A DNA stretch of 30,948 nucleotides from a virus: the IMG/VR virus record IMGVR_UViG_3300025133_000423, positions 1 to 30,948 of that record; one strand, written 5' to 3'. The notes beneath the pieces were generated by a model that was not told the DNA's origin, ran no database searches, and worked only from the letters and a program-made list of their open reading frames with translations. This document shows, piece by piece, positions 19,397 through 26,565 of the stretch (its first letter is position 1; each line of letters begins with the position of its first letter). The translations under genes were made by a program, and so were the position numbers.

Positions 19397-20238
19397 CACG
19401 GGCTTTTCAGCGGATCGTCCAGGTCCGCGCCGGACCGCCCGGGGAGACTGGTAGTGTGTTTGGCAACCCGGACGGCGGGGGTCTGGGTCTTCATGTCGCG
19501 TTCACTACGCGAGCGGGGGACCAGTCCCGACCGGCCGAGTGCCAGGTCTCGGTGTACAACCTGAGCCCTGAGTCGGTGGGCGTGTTCACGAAGACCACCA
19601 ACCTGGTCACGATTCGCGCCGGGCACGCCAGCGGGGGTGTCCGCCAGGTGTTCAGCGGCAACCCGGTGGCGGGGACCCTGGTGAGGCACAAGCAGGGTGG
19701 TGACGTCGTGACCAAGGTCACGATCCGTGACGGGGGCCGCGCCTACGACTTCGGTCGCTTGGAGGTCAGCCTCAGCGGCAAGACCACCGAACGCGAGGTT
19801 CTGAACCACATCCTGGCGCAGTCGGGCCTCGGCGAGGGGCACGTCGAGCTGACCTCCGTCACCTTCCCCCGGCGCTACGTCTTCAGCGGCACCGCCAGGC
19901 GGGCCCTGGACGAGCTGGTGGACGCCATGGGTCCGTCGGTGGCCTGGTTCATCCGGGATGGGAACGTGCACATCCTCGACAAGGCCTCTAAGACGCCCGA
20001 GGAGGGACCGGTCTTCTCCAGCGACCTCGGCAACCTCGTAGGCTCCCCGGAGCCTGTGGAGGGCGGAGGGATCCGTTTCAAGGGGCTCCTTGACCCCTCG
20101 GTTCGGGTTGGTAAGGTGGTGAAAGTGGAGTCGAAGTACATCACCGGCTGGTTCAAGGTCGTGGAGGCCGCTTTCGCCGGAGATAACTTCAGCTCGTCCT
20201 TCTATGTCAACGTGAAGGGGGTGGCGTATGCCACATAG
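19393..20238 (+). CDS. baseplate hub protein, gp27/gp44-like
   Basis: 281 residues from GTG 19393, overlapping the previous stop (GTGA). A beta-rich N-terminal domain (HVAFTTRAGDQSRPAECQVS, VYNLSPESVGVF) is followed by KTTNLVTIRAGH and a second beta domain, then a helical module with REVLNHILAQSGLGEGHVEL and RRALDELVDAMGPSVAWFIR, and the C-terminal GGGIRFKGLLDPSVRVGKVV. The order of beta barrels around a helical piece is typical of hub proteins (Mu gp44, T4 gp27). The motif VYNLSPES is common in the first barrel. It carries the spike encoded next. Confidence 0.8.
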   Translation: MTRAFQRIVQVRAGPPGETGSVFGNPDGGGLGLHVAFTTRAGDQSRPAECQVSVYNLSPESVGVFTKTTNLVTIRAGHASGGVRQVFSGNPVAGTLVRHKQGGDVVTKVTIRDGGRAYDFGRLEVSLSGKTTEREVLNHILAQSGLGEGHVELTSVTFPRRYVFSGTARRALDELVDAMGPSVAWFIRDGNVHILDKASKTPEEGPVFSSDLGNLVGSPEPVEGGGIRFKGLLDPSVRVGKVVKVESKYITGWFKVVEAAFAGDNFSSSFYVNVKGVAYAT

Positions 20239-20869
20239 CGACGCCGACCCCACCTTGGTGGACGTCATCGACGAGGGTATCCTCGGCCGGCTGGCGACCC
20301 TGGGGACGATGACCATCGGCAAGGTGCTGGCGTTCCGGGAGTCTGGCGAGGCGATCCCCCGGGCGGACATCCGCATCGCAGTGAGGGCACGCCGACGCAC
20401 CGAAGAGGGCGTGTGGGAGGAGTACGAGCAGGTGGTCCTGCCGGACCTCCCCGTGATGTATCCCAAGGTCGGCGCCGCGTCGGTGTACTTTCCTCTCGCC
20501 GCTGGTGACGAGGTGTTGATCCTCTTCGCCGAGCGGGACATCGAGACCGCCGTGGAGGAGGGTGCAGACATCAACCGGGCGAACACCGCGCGCCGGCATA
20601 GCCTGGCGGACGGGGTGGTCCTGCCGTTTTCGTGGTCGCAGTCGGTGCCCGCCTCAGCCCGGGATACTGGCTACGTCATCGAGTCGGACCTCATCAAGCT
20701 GGGAGAGGGCGCGACGGCTGGTGCAGCTCGGCTCAATGACGACGTGTCCCCCAACGCGGCATTCACCGTGTGGACCGACGCGGTGACCGTGGCAACGGGT
20801 GTAGCCTCCCTACCTGCCGGTGCTATCGGCGACATCTCCACCGCCTCCTCGAAGGTGCAGGTCGAATGA
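20228..20869 (+). CDS. baseplate spike, Gp138 N-terminal domain
   Basis: 213 residues from ATG 20228, overlapping the hub gene by 11 bases and with AAGGGGGTG upstream. The central part with GTMTIGKVLAFRESGEAIPR and AVRARRRTEEGVWEEYEQVV, then LPVMYPKVGAASVYFPLAAGDEVL, has the OB-fold pattern of Gp138-type spike N-termini; the pair YFPLAAGDEVLILFAERDIE fits its closing strands. The C-terminal section is Ala/Thr/Val-rich with short strands, likely the trimeric beta-helix tip. Expected to sit at the tail tip and pierce the outer cell surface. Confidence 0.8.
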   Translation: MPHSDADPTLVDVIDEGILGRLATLGTMTIGKVLAFRESGEAIPRADIRIAVRARRRTEEGVWEEYEQVVLPDLPVMYPKVGAASVYFPLAAGDEVLILFAERDIETAVEEGADINRANTARRHSLADGVVLPFSWSQSVPASARDTGYVIESDLIKLGEGATAGAARLNDDVSPNAAFTVWTDAVTVATGVASLPAGAIGDISTASSKVQVE

Positions 20870-21375
20870 GCAACTACCAGCTTGACGACCTCCGCTTGTC
20901 GGATTCGGACTTCCCCGAGCCTCGGGATGAGATCCAGGCACCGGCGCCGTACAAGCCCGGACCAGAGGACCAGACGGCTCTGGAGGCCTTCATCGATTCG
21001 GGGGGTAGCGTCCACGAGGCGAGCCGTGCGAGCGGCTTGCCAACGTCCAAGATTCTAGCTCTGACCCGGAAGGTGTGGTGGCGCGAGGTGCTCACCCGTC
21101 GGAACTTCGTGCCGATCACCGCCGAGGAGCTGGGCAACCACATCGCCATCCAGGCGGGCCGCCAGGCTCTAGACCGGCTGTCGGGGGACACCTACCTCGA
21201 CACGAACGACCTCGTGAAGTTGGGTCAGCTCGGTGTGGGGATGATGAAGAACAAGACCGACGTCAACGTGACGAACGTGCAGATCGGCTCCCTGAACCAG
21301 GTCGACCTCCGTGGCATGTCCCCGGAGCAGCTCAGTATCTTGGCCGGCGGGGACGACGAGATCATCGACGTCTAG
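20866..21375 (+). CDS. helix-turn-helix protein, possible small terminase subunit
   Basis: 169 residues; ATG 20866 overlaps the spike stop (ATGA). After a disordered acidic start there is a helix-turn-helix pattern at about residues 36-68 (ALEAFIDSGGSVHEASRASG, LPTSKILALTRKVWW), then a helical middle (HIAIQAGRQALDRLSGDTYL, LVKLGQLGVGMMKNK), and a C-terminal part with VNVTNVQIGSLNQVDLRGMS and an acidic tail. This arrangement (DNA-binding helices, oligomerising helices, short tail) is like small terminase subunits, and no other such gene is in the window. The location inside the baseplate operon is unusual for that role. An alternative is a phage regulator. Confidence 0.5.
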   Translation: MSNYQLDDLRLSDSDFPEPRDEIQAPAPYKPGPEDQTALEAFIDSGGSVHEASRASGLPTSKILALTRKVWWREVLTRRNFVPITAEELGNHIAIQAGRQALDRLSGDTYLDTNDLVKLGQLGVGMMKNKTDVNVTNVQIGSLNQVDLRGMSPEQLSILAGGDDEIIDV

Positions 21376-21590
21376 CGGGGAAGAGCCGCCAGGTCCGCCA
21401 TCCAGTCCTCGAAAGCCTCCGCAGCCTCCTCGGTGAACCGCATGTCATCGCGGACGCGACGGAGCAACACCTCCACCTCACTGAGCCGGTTCGCCACGAG
21501 GCGTGCATCGTCGCTGATGTACTTCCGTGGTCGCCCACGGGTACCTTCGGTGCGTTCGGGTAGCGGCTGGCCGGTCAGTGCACAAATCAT
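21372..21590 (-). CDS. leftward moron-like gene, degenerate zinc-finger pattern
   Basis: 72 residues read leftward from ATG at 21588-21590, ending with TAG at 21372-21374 that overlaps the stop of the rightward gene by three bases. It begins MICALTGQPLPERTEGTRGR, continues PRKYISDDARLVANRLSEVE, and ends as an acidic helix. The stretch resembles zinc-finger proteins with CxxCGxPLP...GRPRxYCSDxCR, but three of the four cysteines are replaced (C3 remains; T6, I25 and A29 stand at the others). GC-rich codon choice is like its neighbours. It has its own consensus promoter with no leader. A gene in opposite orientation with its own promoter inside a late operon is the pattern of a moron. Confidence 0.7.
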   Translation of the reverse strand: MICALTGQPLPERTEGTRGRPRKYISDDARLVANRLSEVEVLLRRVRDDMRFTEEAAEAFEDWMADLAALPR

Positions 21591-21596
21591 GGGAAC

Positions 21597-21625
21597 ATAT
21601 TACCGAGGTGTCGAAGAGGCGTCAA
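21597..21625 (-). promoter_or_regulatory. sigma70 promoter of leftward gene, leaderless
   Basis: Read leftward: TTGACG (21625-21620), a 17-base spacer, TAATAT (21602-21597), then 6 bases to the A of ATG (21590). This is the best match to a consensus promoter in the window. It predicts a message starting at or next to the start codon. Confidence 0.75.
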
Positions 21626-21630
21626 TGTGC

Positions 21631-21636
21631 TAGTCT
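21631..21636 (+). promoter_or_regulatory. TANNNT box, leaderless start of gp25-like gene
   Basis: TAGTCT ends 6 bases before GTG 21643. Its would-be -35 region lies within the spacer of the leftward promoter, so the two promoters overlap back to back. No ribosome site precedes the GTG. Confidence 0.4.
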
Positions 21637-21642
21637 CCGTGG

Positions 21643-22077
21643 GTGCCTGTATCCACCACAAGCGACATCGCGCTCGGGCCTGACGGCGACCTCCCTGAGT
21701 TCACCAGCCTGGTGACGGGGTTGGACGCCCTGGCCCAACGTGTGAGCAACCGGCTCCAACTCCACCGGGGGGAGTGGTTCGCCGACCCTACTGCGGGGCT
21801 GCCGTGGCCTCAGTGGGTGCGAATCAAGCCGCTCCCCCCTAGCCTGGTGGCCCAGCGCGTCCGGGCCATCCTGGCGACGACCCCTGGCGTCTCGTCGGTG
21901 CTGGACGTCCGGGTGACCCCTGATGACCGCACGATGACGATCGACATCGAGCTTCTCCACGAGCGCGAGGTGGTGGAGCTAGGGTACACAGCAGTCGCCC
22001 CCGGGCGCCACGGGAACACTTCCTTCCACGTTCGGTACCGACGTCTCGGTAGCTCGATCACCGCCACACTGAGGTAA
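21643..22077 (+). CDS. baseplate wedge protein, gp25-like
   Basis: 144 residues from GTG 21643. The motif LQLHRGEWFADPTAGLPWPQ at about residues 38-58 is the signature of the T4 gp25/phage W lysozyme-like wedge family (GEWF-x-D-x3-GLPW). It is followed by VAQRVRAILATTPGVSSVLD and a strand pair VRVTPDDRTMTIDIEL. This protein joins sheath initiator and wedges in the baseplate. Despite its name in older literature no lysozyme activity is expected. It is the first gene of the second baseplate block and ends 2 bases before baseplate J. Confidence 0.85.
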   Translation: MPVSTTSDIALGPDGDLPEFTSLVTGLDALAQRVSNRLQLHRGEWFADPTAGLPWPQWVRIKPLPPSLVAQRVRAILATTPGVSSVLDVRVTPDDRTMTIDIELLHEREVVELGYTAVAPGRHGNTSFHVRYRRLGSSITATLR

Positions 22078-22079
22078 CC

Positions 22080-23273
22080 ATGGGGCTTGCAGAACACGGT
22101 CTCACCCTGCCCACAGGGTCCGAGATCCTGGACTCGATGATCGACGAGTACGAGGCACTCACCGGCCTGACGGTGGACCGCACTCGTACCGACGACCAGG
22201 TCGTGATGATCTTCGCCACCATCCTGGCAACCCAGGTTGGTGAGATGTACGACCTCCTCCAGGCGATGTACGACGGCACCAACGTCGAGGCCGCCATCGG
22301 CAAGCAGCTCGAAGATGCGGCGTACATGACGGGCCTGGAGCCGAAGCCGGCTACCAAGTCGACGGTAGCTCTGATCCTCAGTGGCGTCTCTGGTACGGTC
22401 ATCCCCGAGGGCTCCATCGTAGAGGGAGGTGGCCCTGATGGAGATTCTCGGTGGGTGACCACCAGCGATGTCACGCTGTCCGGCATCTCGGTGACCGTGA
22501 CGGGGGAGTCCCAGTCGCGCGGAGCTATCACCGCGGAGCCAGGGGACATCGACAAGATCGTGACGGCGATTCCCGGCTGGTCGATCGTGACCAACGGGCT
22601 GGCCGCCACCCCGGGTGTGAAGCGGGAGAGCGATGCGTCCATCCGCGCCCGGCGCCGGGCGTCCCTCCAGGCATCCGGCAGTGCTAGCACGTCCGCGATT
22701 CGGGCATCCTTGCTGGACCTGGACTACGTGGAGAGCGTGGTCATCCTGGAGAACAACTCGAACGCCAAGCAGGAGGTGGTGACGGGCTGGACGCTGGAGG
22801 GTAACTCGGTGTGGATCTTCGTCCACCCGGACACCCTGGCCTCCGACCAGAATGACGAGGTCGCCAAGACGATCCACCTGAAGCTCGCCGCGGGTACCGA
22901 GACGATGTTCGTTGCCGGCCCCTCCGACGTGCAGCGGTTCGTGACGGACGTGGGCGGCATCACCAAGCACGAGGTCAACTGGCACACCAGCGTCTCCCTG
23001 GAAGCTGACTTCACGGTCACCGTGACCCGGGAGACCGGTTACGAGCTGGCGGACGTCGAGCAGGCCATCGAGGACGCCATGTCGGACTTCTTCGACGAGA
23101 TGGAGCTGGGGCAGACCCTCCGGGAGTACGACCTCATGCTGGCCACCCAGGGCATCCCCGGCATCGACGGACTGTCCTTCGGCACGCTCCTCATCGACGC
23201 CGGGCCGGAGAGCTTCCCCTACGACCCGGACATCGACGGCTTCTTGACCCTCGGCACTGTGACGGTGGTGTAG
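22080..23273 (+). CDS. baseplate J-like wedge protein
   Basis: 397 residues from ATG 22080 with CTGAGGTAACC upstream. Baseplate_J family features: the N-terminal segment with LPTGSEILDSMIDEYEALTG, an early helical part (MYDLLQAMYDGTNVEAAIGK), a beta domain (GTVIPEGSIVEGGGPDGDSR, GAITAEPGDIDKIVTAIPG), the characteristic GVKRESDASIRARRRASLQA at about 179-200, and VESVVILENNSN with GNSVWIFVHPDTLASDQNDE. This is the wedge subunit that forms the baseplate outer ring and links to fibres. Length is normal for the family. Confidence 0.92.
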   Translation: MGLAEHGLTLPTGSEILDSMIDEYEALTGLTVDRTRTDDQVVMIFATILATQVGEMYDLLQAMYDGTNVEAAIGKQLEDAAYMTGLEPKPATKSTVALILSGVSGTVIPEGSIVEGGGPDGDSRWVTTSDVTLSGISVTVTGESQSRGAITAEPGDIDKIVTAIPGWSIVTNGLAATPGVKRESDASIRARRRASLQASGSASTSAIRASLLDLDYVESVVILENNSNAKQEVVTGWTLEGNSVWIFVHPDTLASDQNDEVAKTIHLKLAAGTETMFVAGPSDVQRFVTDVGGITKHEVNWHTSVSLEADFTVTVTRETGYELADVEQAIEDAMSDFFDEMELGQTLREYDLMLATQGIPGIDGLSFGTLLIDAGPESFPYDPDIDGFLTLGTVTVV

Positions 23274-23274
23274 C

Positions 23275-23889
23275 GTGGTTGGCCCCACCCGATGGGACCT
23301 GGCTGCGCAGGGAGCCCACCAGGAGGTCGCCTTCGACTACGAGGGGGACCACCGGGGGCTCGCCATCAGCCGGCTGCCGGGCTACCTGCGCGACAAGACC
23401 CACGTGAAGCGGCTCATGCGGAGTCTCGGGGGTGGCATCCAGGACGCCGAGGACATCCTCTGGGGTGCTCTGGTGGGGTCCATCCTCCCCCTCGCCACGG
23501 GCAAGACCCTGGACCGCTGGGGCCTCCTGGTCGACGAGCACCGAGGGTCCCTCGCTTCGGACGCGGACTACCGACCCATCATCCAAGCTCGCATCTTGGC
23601 GAACTCCTGCAAGGGGGACATCGACTCGATCATGGCGGTGCTCAAGGAGGCTTGCCAACCAACCCTATGCCTGGAGCAGATGCTCCTCCCGCCGGGTGGT
23701 TTTCAGATCCAGGTCACTCGCGAGGCTCCGATGAATGAGGCTCGCCGGTTGCGTGTCCGCCGCATCATGGGTCTGTGCACCCCCTCGGGTCGTGACGCTC
23801 GGTACGTGGAGATCGTAGAGGGCGGCTTCGCACCTCCCGCGTCCTGCGCGCGCGGTGTGTTCGGTGGTCCATTCGCCAGGGAAATCTAG
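23275..23889 (+). CDS. baseplate protein, DUF2612/tail protein I position
   Basis: 204 residues from GTG 23275, directly after the J gene stop. N-terminal part is charged with HRGLAISRLPGYLRDKTHVK, then LMRSLGGGIQDAEDILWGAL, LATGKTLDRWGLLVDEHRGS, and YRPIIQARILANSCKGDIDS near residues 100-120. The features GxxLDxxGxxxxxxR and YR..I.A.I..N...G are common to DUF2612 and gpI-type proteins that follow baseplate J and anchor the fibres. Cysteines cluster in the second half. The C-terminus (SCARGVFGGPFAREI) has no known motif. Confidence 0.75.
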   Translation: MVGPTRWDLAAQGAHQEVAFDYEGDHRGLAISRLPGYLRDKTHVKRLMRSLGGGIQDAEDILWGALVGSILPLATGKTLDRWGLLVDEHRGSLASDADYRPIIQARILANSCKGDIDSIMAVLKEACQPTLCLEQMLLPPGGFQIQVTREAPMNEARRLRVRRIMGLCTPSGRDARYVEIVEGGFAPPASCARGVFGGPFAREI

Positions 23890-23892
23890 CAG

Positions 23893-23915
23893 TACAGCGG
23901 TTCTTGCTGTAGAAT
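23893..23915 (+). promoter_or_regulatory. hairpin and TAGAAT box before fibre genes
   Basis: TACAGC (23893-23898) and GCTGTA (23906-23911) form a 6 bp inverted repeat around 7 bases, overlapping the possible -10 TAGAAT (23910-23915). The box ends 10 bases before ATG 23926, the same distance as at 8054. No -35 box is visible; the repeat could be an operator. Confidence 0.4.
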
Positions 23916-23925
23916 CGGGACGCTT

Positions 23926-24594
23926 ATGTCTGCACCCGCATACCTTCCAGAAGTCGACGTCAACGGCACCAACCAGCCCGTTGATCCTGCCGGCATCCCC
24001 CAGGCGACCAAGGACGACGGTTTCCTGGAGGTCCAATCGGTGCCGAACACCTGGTGGAACTGGCTGTTCAAGAGCATCTACGACTGGTTCGTGTACCTGG
24101 TGGCAGACCGGCATAGGGTGCTCCACAAGGAACACAACGGAGGTAGTACGGCTATCTCGGCCAGCCCTCTGACGCTGATGTCCTACACGGTCCCTGCGGA
24201 CACGCTGGACGACAAGGTGCTCCGGGGTCGGGCCACGATCTCCTGCTCCGGTGTTGCGGTACCTACGGCGATGACGCTTACGGTGGAGTTCGACGGCCAG
24301 GTCATCGCGACGGTGGACAAGCCCGCAGGTGCAGCCATCACCGACAACGTCACCGTGGACTTTCAGATCGAGACGCCTGCTTTGGGCGGCTCTGTGAACT
24401 GCCATTCGTCCTGGCAAGGTGTGTACGAGCAGCCCGCAGGCCCCACGTACACCGCCAGCGGTGCGGGCAAGACGCTCGCCGTGGTGGACACCACCGACGA
24501 CATCGACATCGACGTTCGGGTGTCTGGTGTAGTGGACCCGGGGAACCTCGTCATCGCTGAGAACTTCGTCGTCGAACTCCTCGGGAAGGTCTAG
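23926..24594 (+). CDS. tail fibre protein, baseplate-proximal
   Basis: 222 residues from ATG 23926. The N-terminal segment MSAPAYLPEVDVNGTNQPVD and PNTWWNWLFKSIYDWFVYLV at about residues 43-62 resembles fibre N-termini that dock on the baseplate (aromatic-rich short helix after a Pro-rich loop). The rest is beta-rich (LMSYTVPADTLDDKVLRGRA, AMTLTVEFDGQVIATVDKP, DIDIDVRVSGVVDPGNLVIA), ending VVELLGKV. It has no collagen repeats, lectin motif or enzyme motif. Position after the gpI-like gene and start of an uninterrupted series of fibre genes support this assignment. Confidence 0.6.
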   Translation: MSAPAYLPEVDVNGTNQPVDPAGIPQATKDDGFLEVQSVPNTWWNWLFKSIYDWFVYLVADRHRVLHKEHNGGSTAISASPLTLMSYTVPADTLDDKVLRGRATISCSGVAVPTAMTLTVEFDGQVIATVDKPAGAAITDNVTVDFQIETPALGGSVNCHSSWQGVYEQPAGPTYTASGAGKTLAVVDTTDDIDIDVRVSGVVDPGNLVIAENFVVELLGKV

Positions 24595-24596
24595 AC

Positions 24597-25496
24597 ATGC
24601 CCCGTCTCTCCGGCCACGAACTCGCGAACCTCATCGGCGAACTGCACGCCGGGCGGAACCCCGCCTGGACGGAGCAGGACTTCCTGAGCAGCCCTCCGCG
24701 GACGGCCAGCGATGGCGTCCTGCTCACCAACGGCAACGACGGCGGTGCTCTCTCGACGGGCGTCCAGGTCCGTGTTCGTCGCGTGGCGAGCTACCGACAG
24801 GCGATTTTCACCATCACCGAGGACGACACAGCCACCTACGACATCGACATCGACGTGGGCAGCGGTGCTGTGGCCTTCCAGTACATCTCCGACGCCTCCG
24901 CGACGAAGGAGGAGATCGCCGACGGACTCAAGGCGGCCCTGGAGGCCACCGCGCTCGACGACGACCTCCTGGCGTACAGCGAGGAGGACCCCGACACGGG
25001 CGATTTCCGACTGCGCGTCACAGGCGGCAAGTCCGGCGGCGACCTGGGTGACAGCGACTTCGAGGTCACCGCCTTCACCGCTACCGGTGCTGGGGACCTC
25101 GCCTGCGAGGCGGACCCGAACTACGTCAACATCGCCATCTGGGGCCACCCCGCGGGCGACCGGGCGAGCACCGCGGAGTCGGACGACCTGGTGAACTACC
25201 AGGCCTTCGACGGCGACAGCGGTGGCGGCGACGGGGTCGAGGAGACCTCTCCGTGGCTTCAGGTCTACCTGACCGCGGAGCCGAGCGGCGCACCGGACAA
25301 CGACATGCAGGGCGAGAAATACGTCCACATGGGTGGCTACATCGACACCCTGAGCACGGGCGGCTTCAAGCGGCTCGCCATCCAGGTGCTCGACATCGTC
25401 GGACCCAGCAACGACCACGCGGACGTGACGTACACCAACCCCCGCGTCATCATCGGCCCTGCACAGCGCGAGTCCAGCCGACCGGCGGGCAGCTAG
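24597..25496 (+). CDS. fibre/receptor-binding protein with beta module
   Basis: 299 residues from ATG 24597 with GGGAAGG upstream. After a helical start (SGHELANLIGELHAGRNPAW) there is a module at about 78-163: strand TATYDIDIDVGSGAVAFQYI, helix with KEEIADGLKAALEATAL, and strand pair FRLRVTGGKSGGDLGDSDFE followed by VTAFTATG. The same pattern appears twice in the cement protein at 9180. The remainder is Gly/Asp-rich with strands (LQVYLTAEPSGAP, FKRLAIQVLDIVGPSNDHAD) and ends with a short polar tail. Role inferred from location among fibre genes; the module is common in surface-exposed phage and bacterial proteins. Confidence 0.55.
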   Translation: MPRLSGHELANLIGELHAGRNPAWTEQDFLSSPPRTASDGVLLTNGNDGGALSTGVQVRVRRVASYRQAIFTITEDDTATYDIDIDVGSGAVAFQYISDASATKEEIADGLKAALEATALDDDLLAYSEEDPDTGDFRLRVTGGKSGGDLGDSDFEVTAFTATGAGDLACEADPNYVNIAIWGHPAGDRASTAESDDLVNYQAFDGDSGGGDGVEETSPWLQVYLTAEPSGAPDNDMQGEKYVHMGGYIDTLSTGGFKRLAIQVLDIVGPSNDHADVTYTNPRVIIGPAQRESSRPAGS

Positions 25497-25497
25497 C

Positions 25498-26262
25498 GTG
25501 AGCGCGGTCTGGCCAGCGGTCGGGATCCCTCAGCCCCTCAACACCAAGGGGTGGTCCGAGGTTCTCGACGTTGATCTGCGGAAGATCGGCGACCACGACT
25601 TTCTCGTGACCCCCACCGTCACCGAGGACGGCATCACCTACTCGGTGACCAACTCGGGGAACCTGGACACTGCGGAGTTTGAAGAGGGCGAGGGGCTGAA
25701 GCTCAACGCGGCGGCCTCCGGCGGCTTCACGATCGAGGGCACCGGCTGCGTCGGCTTCGACCTGTCGGACCTCGACATCGATCAGGCGGACGACGTCTGC
25801 ATCCAGGTCCTCCTCGTCCCTTCCGACGCTGGCGGCATGGGCACCTCCGACTGGGTGGCGGGTGTCCAGGTTCGCGACGGCACCAGCGGGTTCGGGGTGT
25901 TCAACGAGGACACAGGCGCCAAGGAGGGGGGTCGGTGGTTCCGGGCTCAGTCCGGCGTCGAGAAATACTCCAACATCGTGGACGCTGACGCACTCTGGCC
26001 GTATCTCGAACTCCGGGTCTGCGCCCAGTTCACAGCCTGCCAGCCGGTCTGGAACGCCTGGCCGGGCGGGTTCAAGGTGCCGGGCGACGTGGCGAACGCG
26101 GACGCGGCGGTTGACGAGCTGACCGGCTCCTTCGATAATGAACCCCGGGACTCCCACTACATCGACGTCACGAGCGCTCGGGTTGAGTTCATGTGCTGGC
26201 GCAACAACACAGGCAGCGACTACGACGTACACATTCGCCGTCTCCGCATTCTCAAGAGGTAA
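25498..26262 (+). CDS. fibre/receptor-binding protein, jelly-roll-like
   Basis: 254 residues from GTG 25498, next to the preceding stop. It begins SAVWPAVGIPQPLNTKGWSE with VLDVDLRKIGDHDFLVTPTV. Strands alternate through the protein: ITYSVTNSGNLDTAEFEEGE, GFTIEGTGCVGFDLSDLDID, DVCIQVLLVPSDAGG, and YLELRVCAQFTACQPVWNAW. It ends with VHIRRLRILKR, as many beta-sandwich carbohydrate-binding folds do (last strand with conserved Arg/Leu pairs). The pattern suggests a concanavalin or carbohydrate-binding sandwich, which I cannot confirm by eye. Five cysteines are present. Confidence 0.5.
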   Translation: MSAVWPAVGIPQPLNTKGWSEVLDVDLRKIGDHDFLVTPTVTEDGITYSVTNSGNLDTAEFEEGEGLKLNAAASGGFTIEGTGCVGFDLSDLDIDQADDVCIQVLLVPSDAGGMGTSDWVAGVQVRDGTSGFGVFNEDTGAKEGGRWFRAQSGVEKYSNIVDADALWPYLELRVCAQFTACQPVWNAWPGGFKVPGDVANADAAVDELTGSFDNEPRDSHYIDVTSARVEFMCWRNNTGSDYDVHIRRLRILKR

Positions 26263-26265
26263 ACC

Positions 26266-26565
26266 ATGCCCGACATCCGCAACCACACCGACCTCGACGC
26301 TACCTGGTCCGCCGAGCAGAGCATCCCCGCGGGGACACACCGCATCCGTGTCTGGGGCGTGGATGACGTGACCAGCGAGCCGCCGTCCCGGGTGGACCTC
26401 TGGTTCCGGCTGCGGAGCCCCGACGGGGGCCTGGCGCCGGTCCTCATCGCCGACACCGCCGCCTGGGAGGAGGTCTTCCTCGGCTCCGGGTTCGACTCCG
26501 ACGACTGGTCCTACAGCGTCCTCGCTCCCGATGGCACCCACGACGCCGTGGTGGAGCTGGTCTAG
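26266..26565 (+). CDS. small fibre-associated beta protein
   Basis: 99 residues from ATG 26266, preceded by AAGAGG. Strand-rich: SIPAGTHRIRVWGVDD, SRVDLWFRLRSPDGGLAPVL, DDWSYSVLAPDGTHDAVVEL. Its stop overlaps the next start by one base (TAGTGG, G shared). It could be a chaperone or an adhesin subunit for the neighbouring sandwich proteins. No family recognised; the case for a real gene is frame, ribosome site and exact packing between neighbours. Confidence 0.55.
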   Translation: MPDIRNHTDLDATWSAEQSIPAGTHRIRVWGVDDVTSEPPSRVDLWFRLRSPDGGLAPVLIADTAAWEEVFLGSGFDSDDWSYSVLAPDGTHDAVVELV

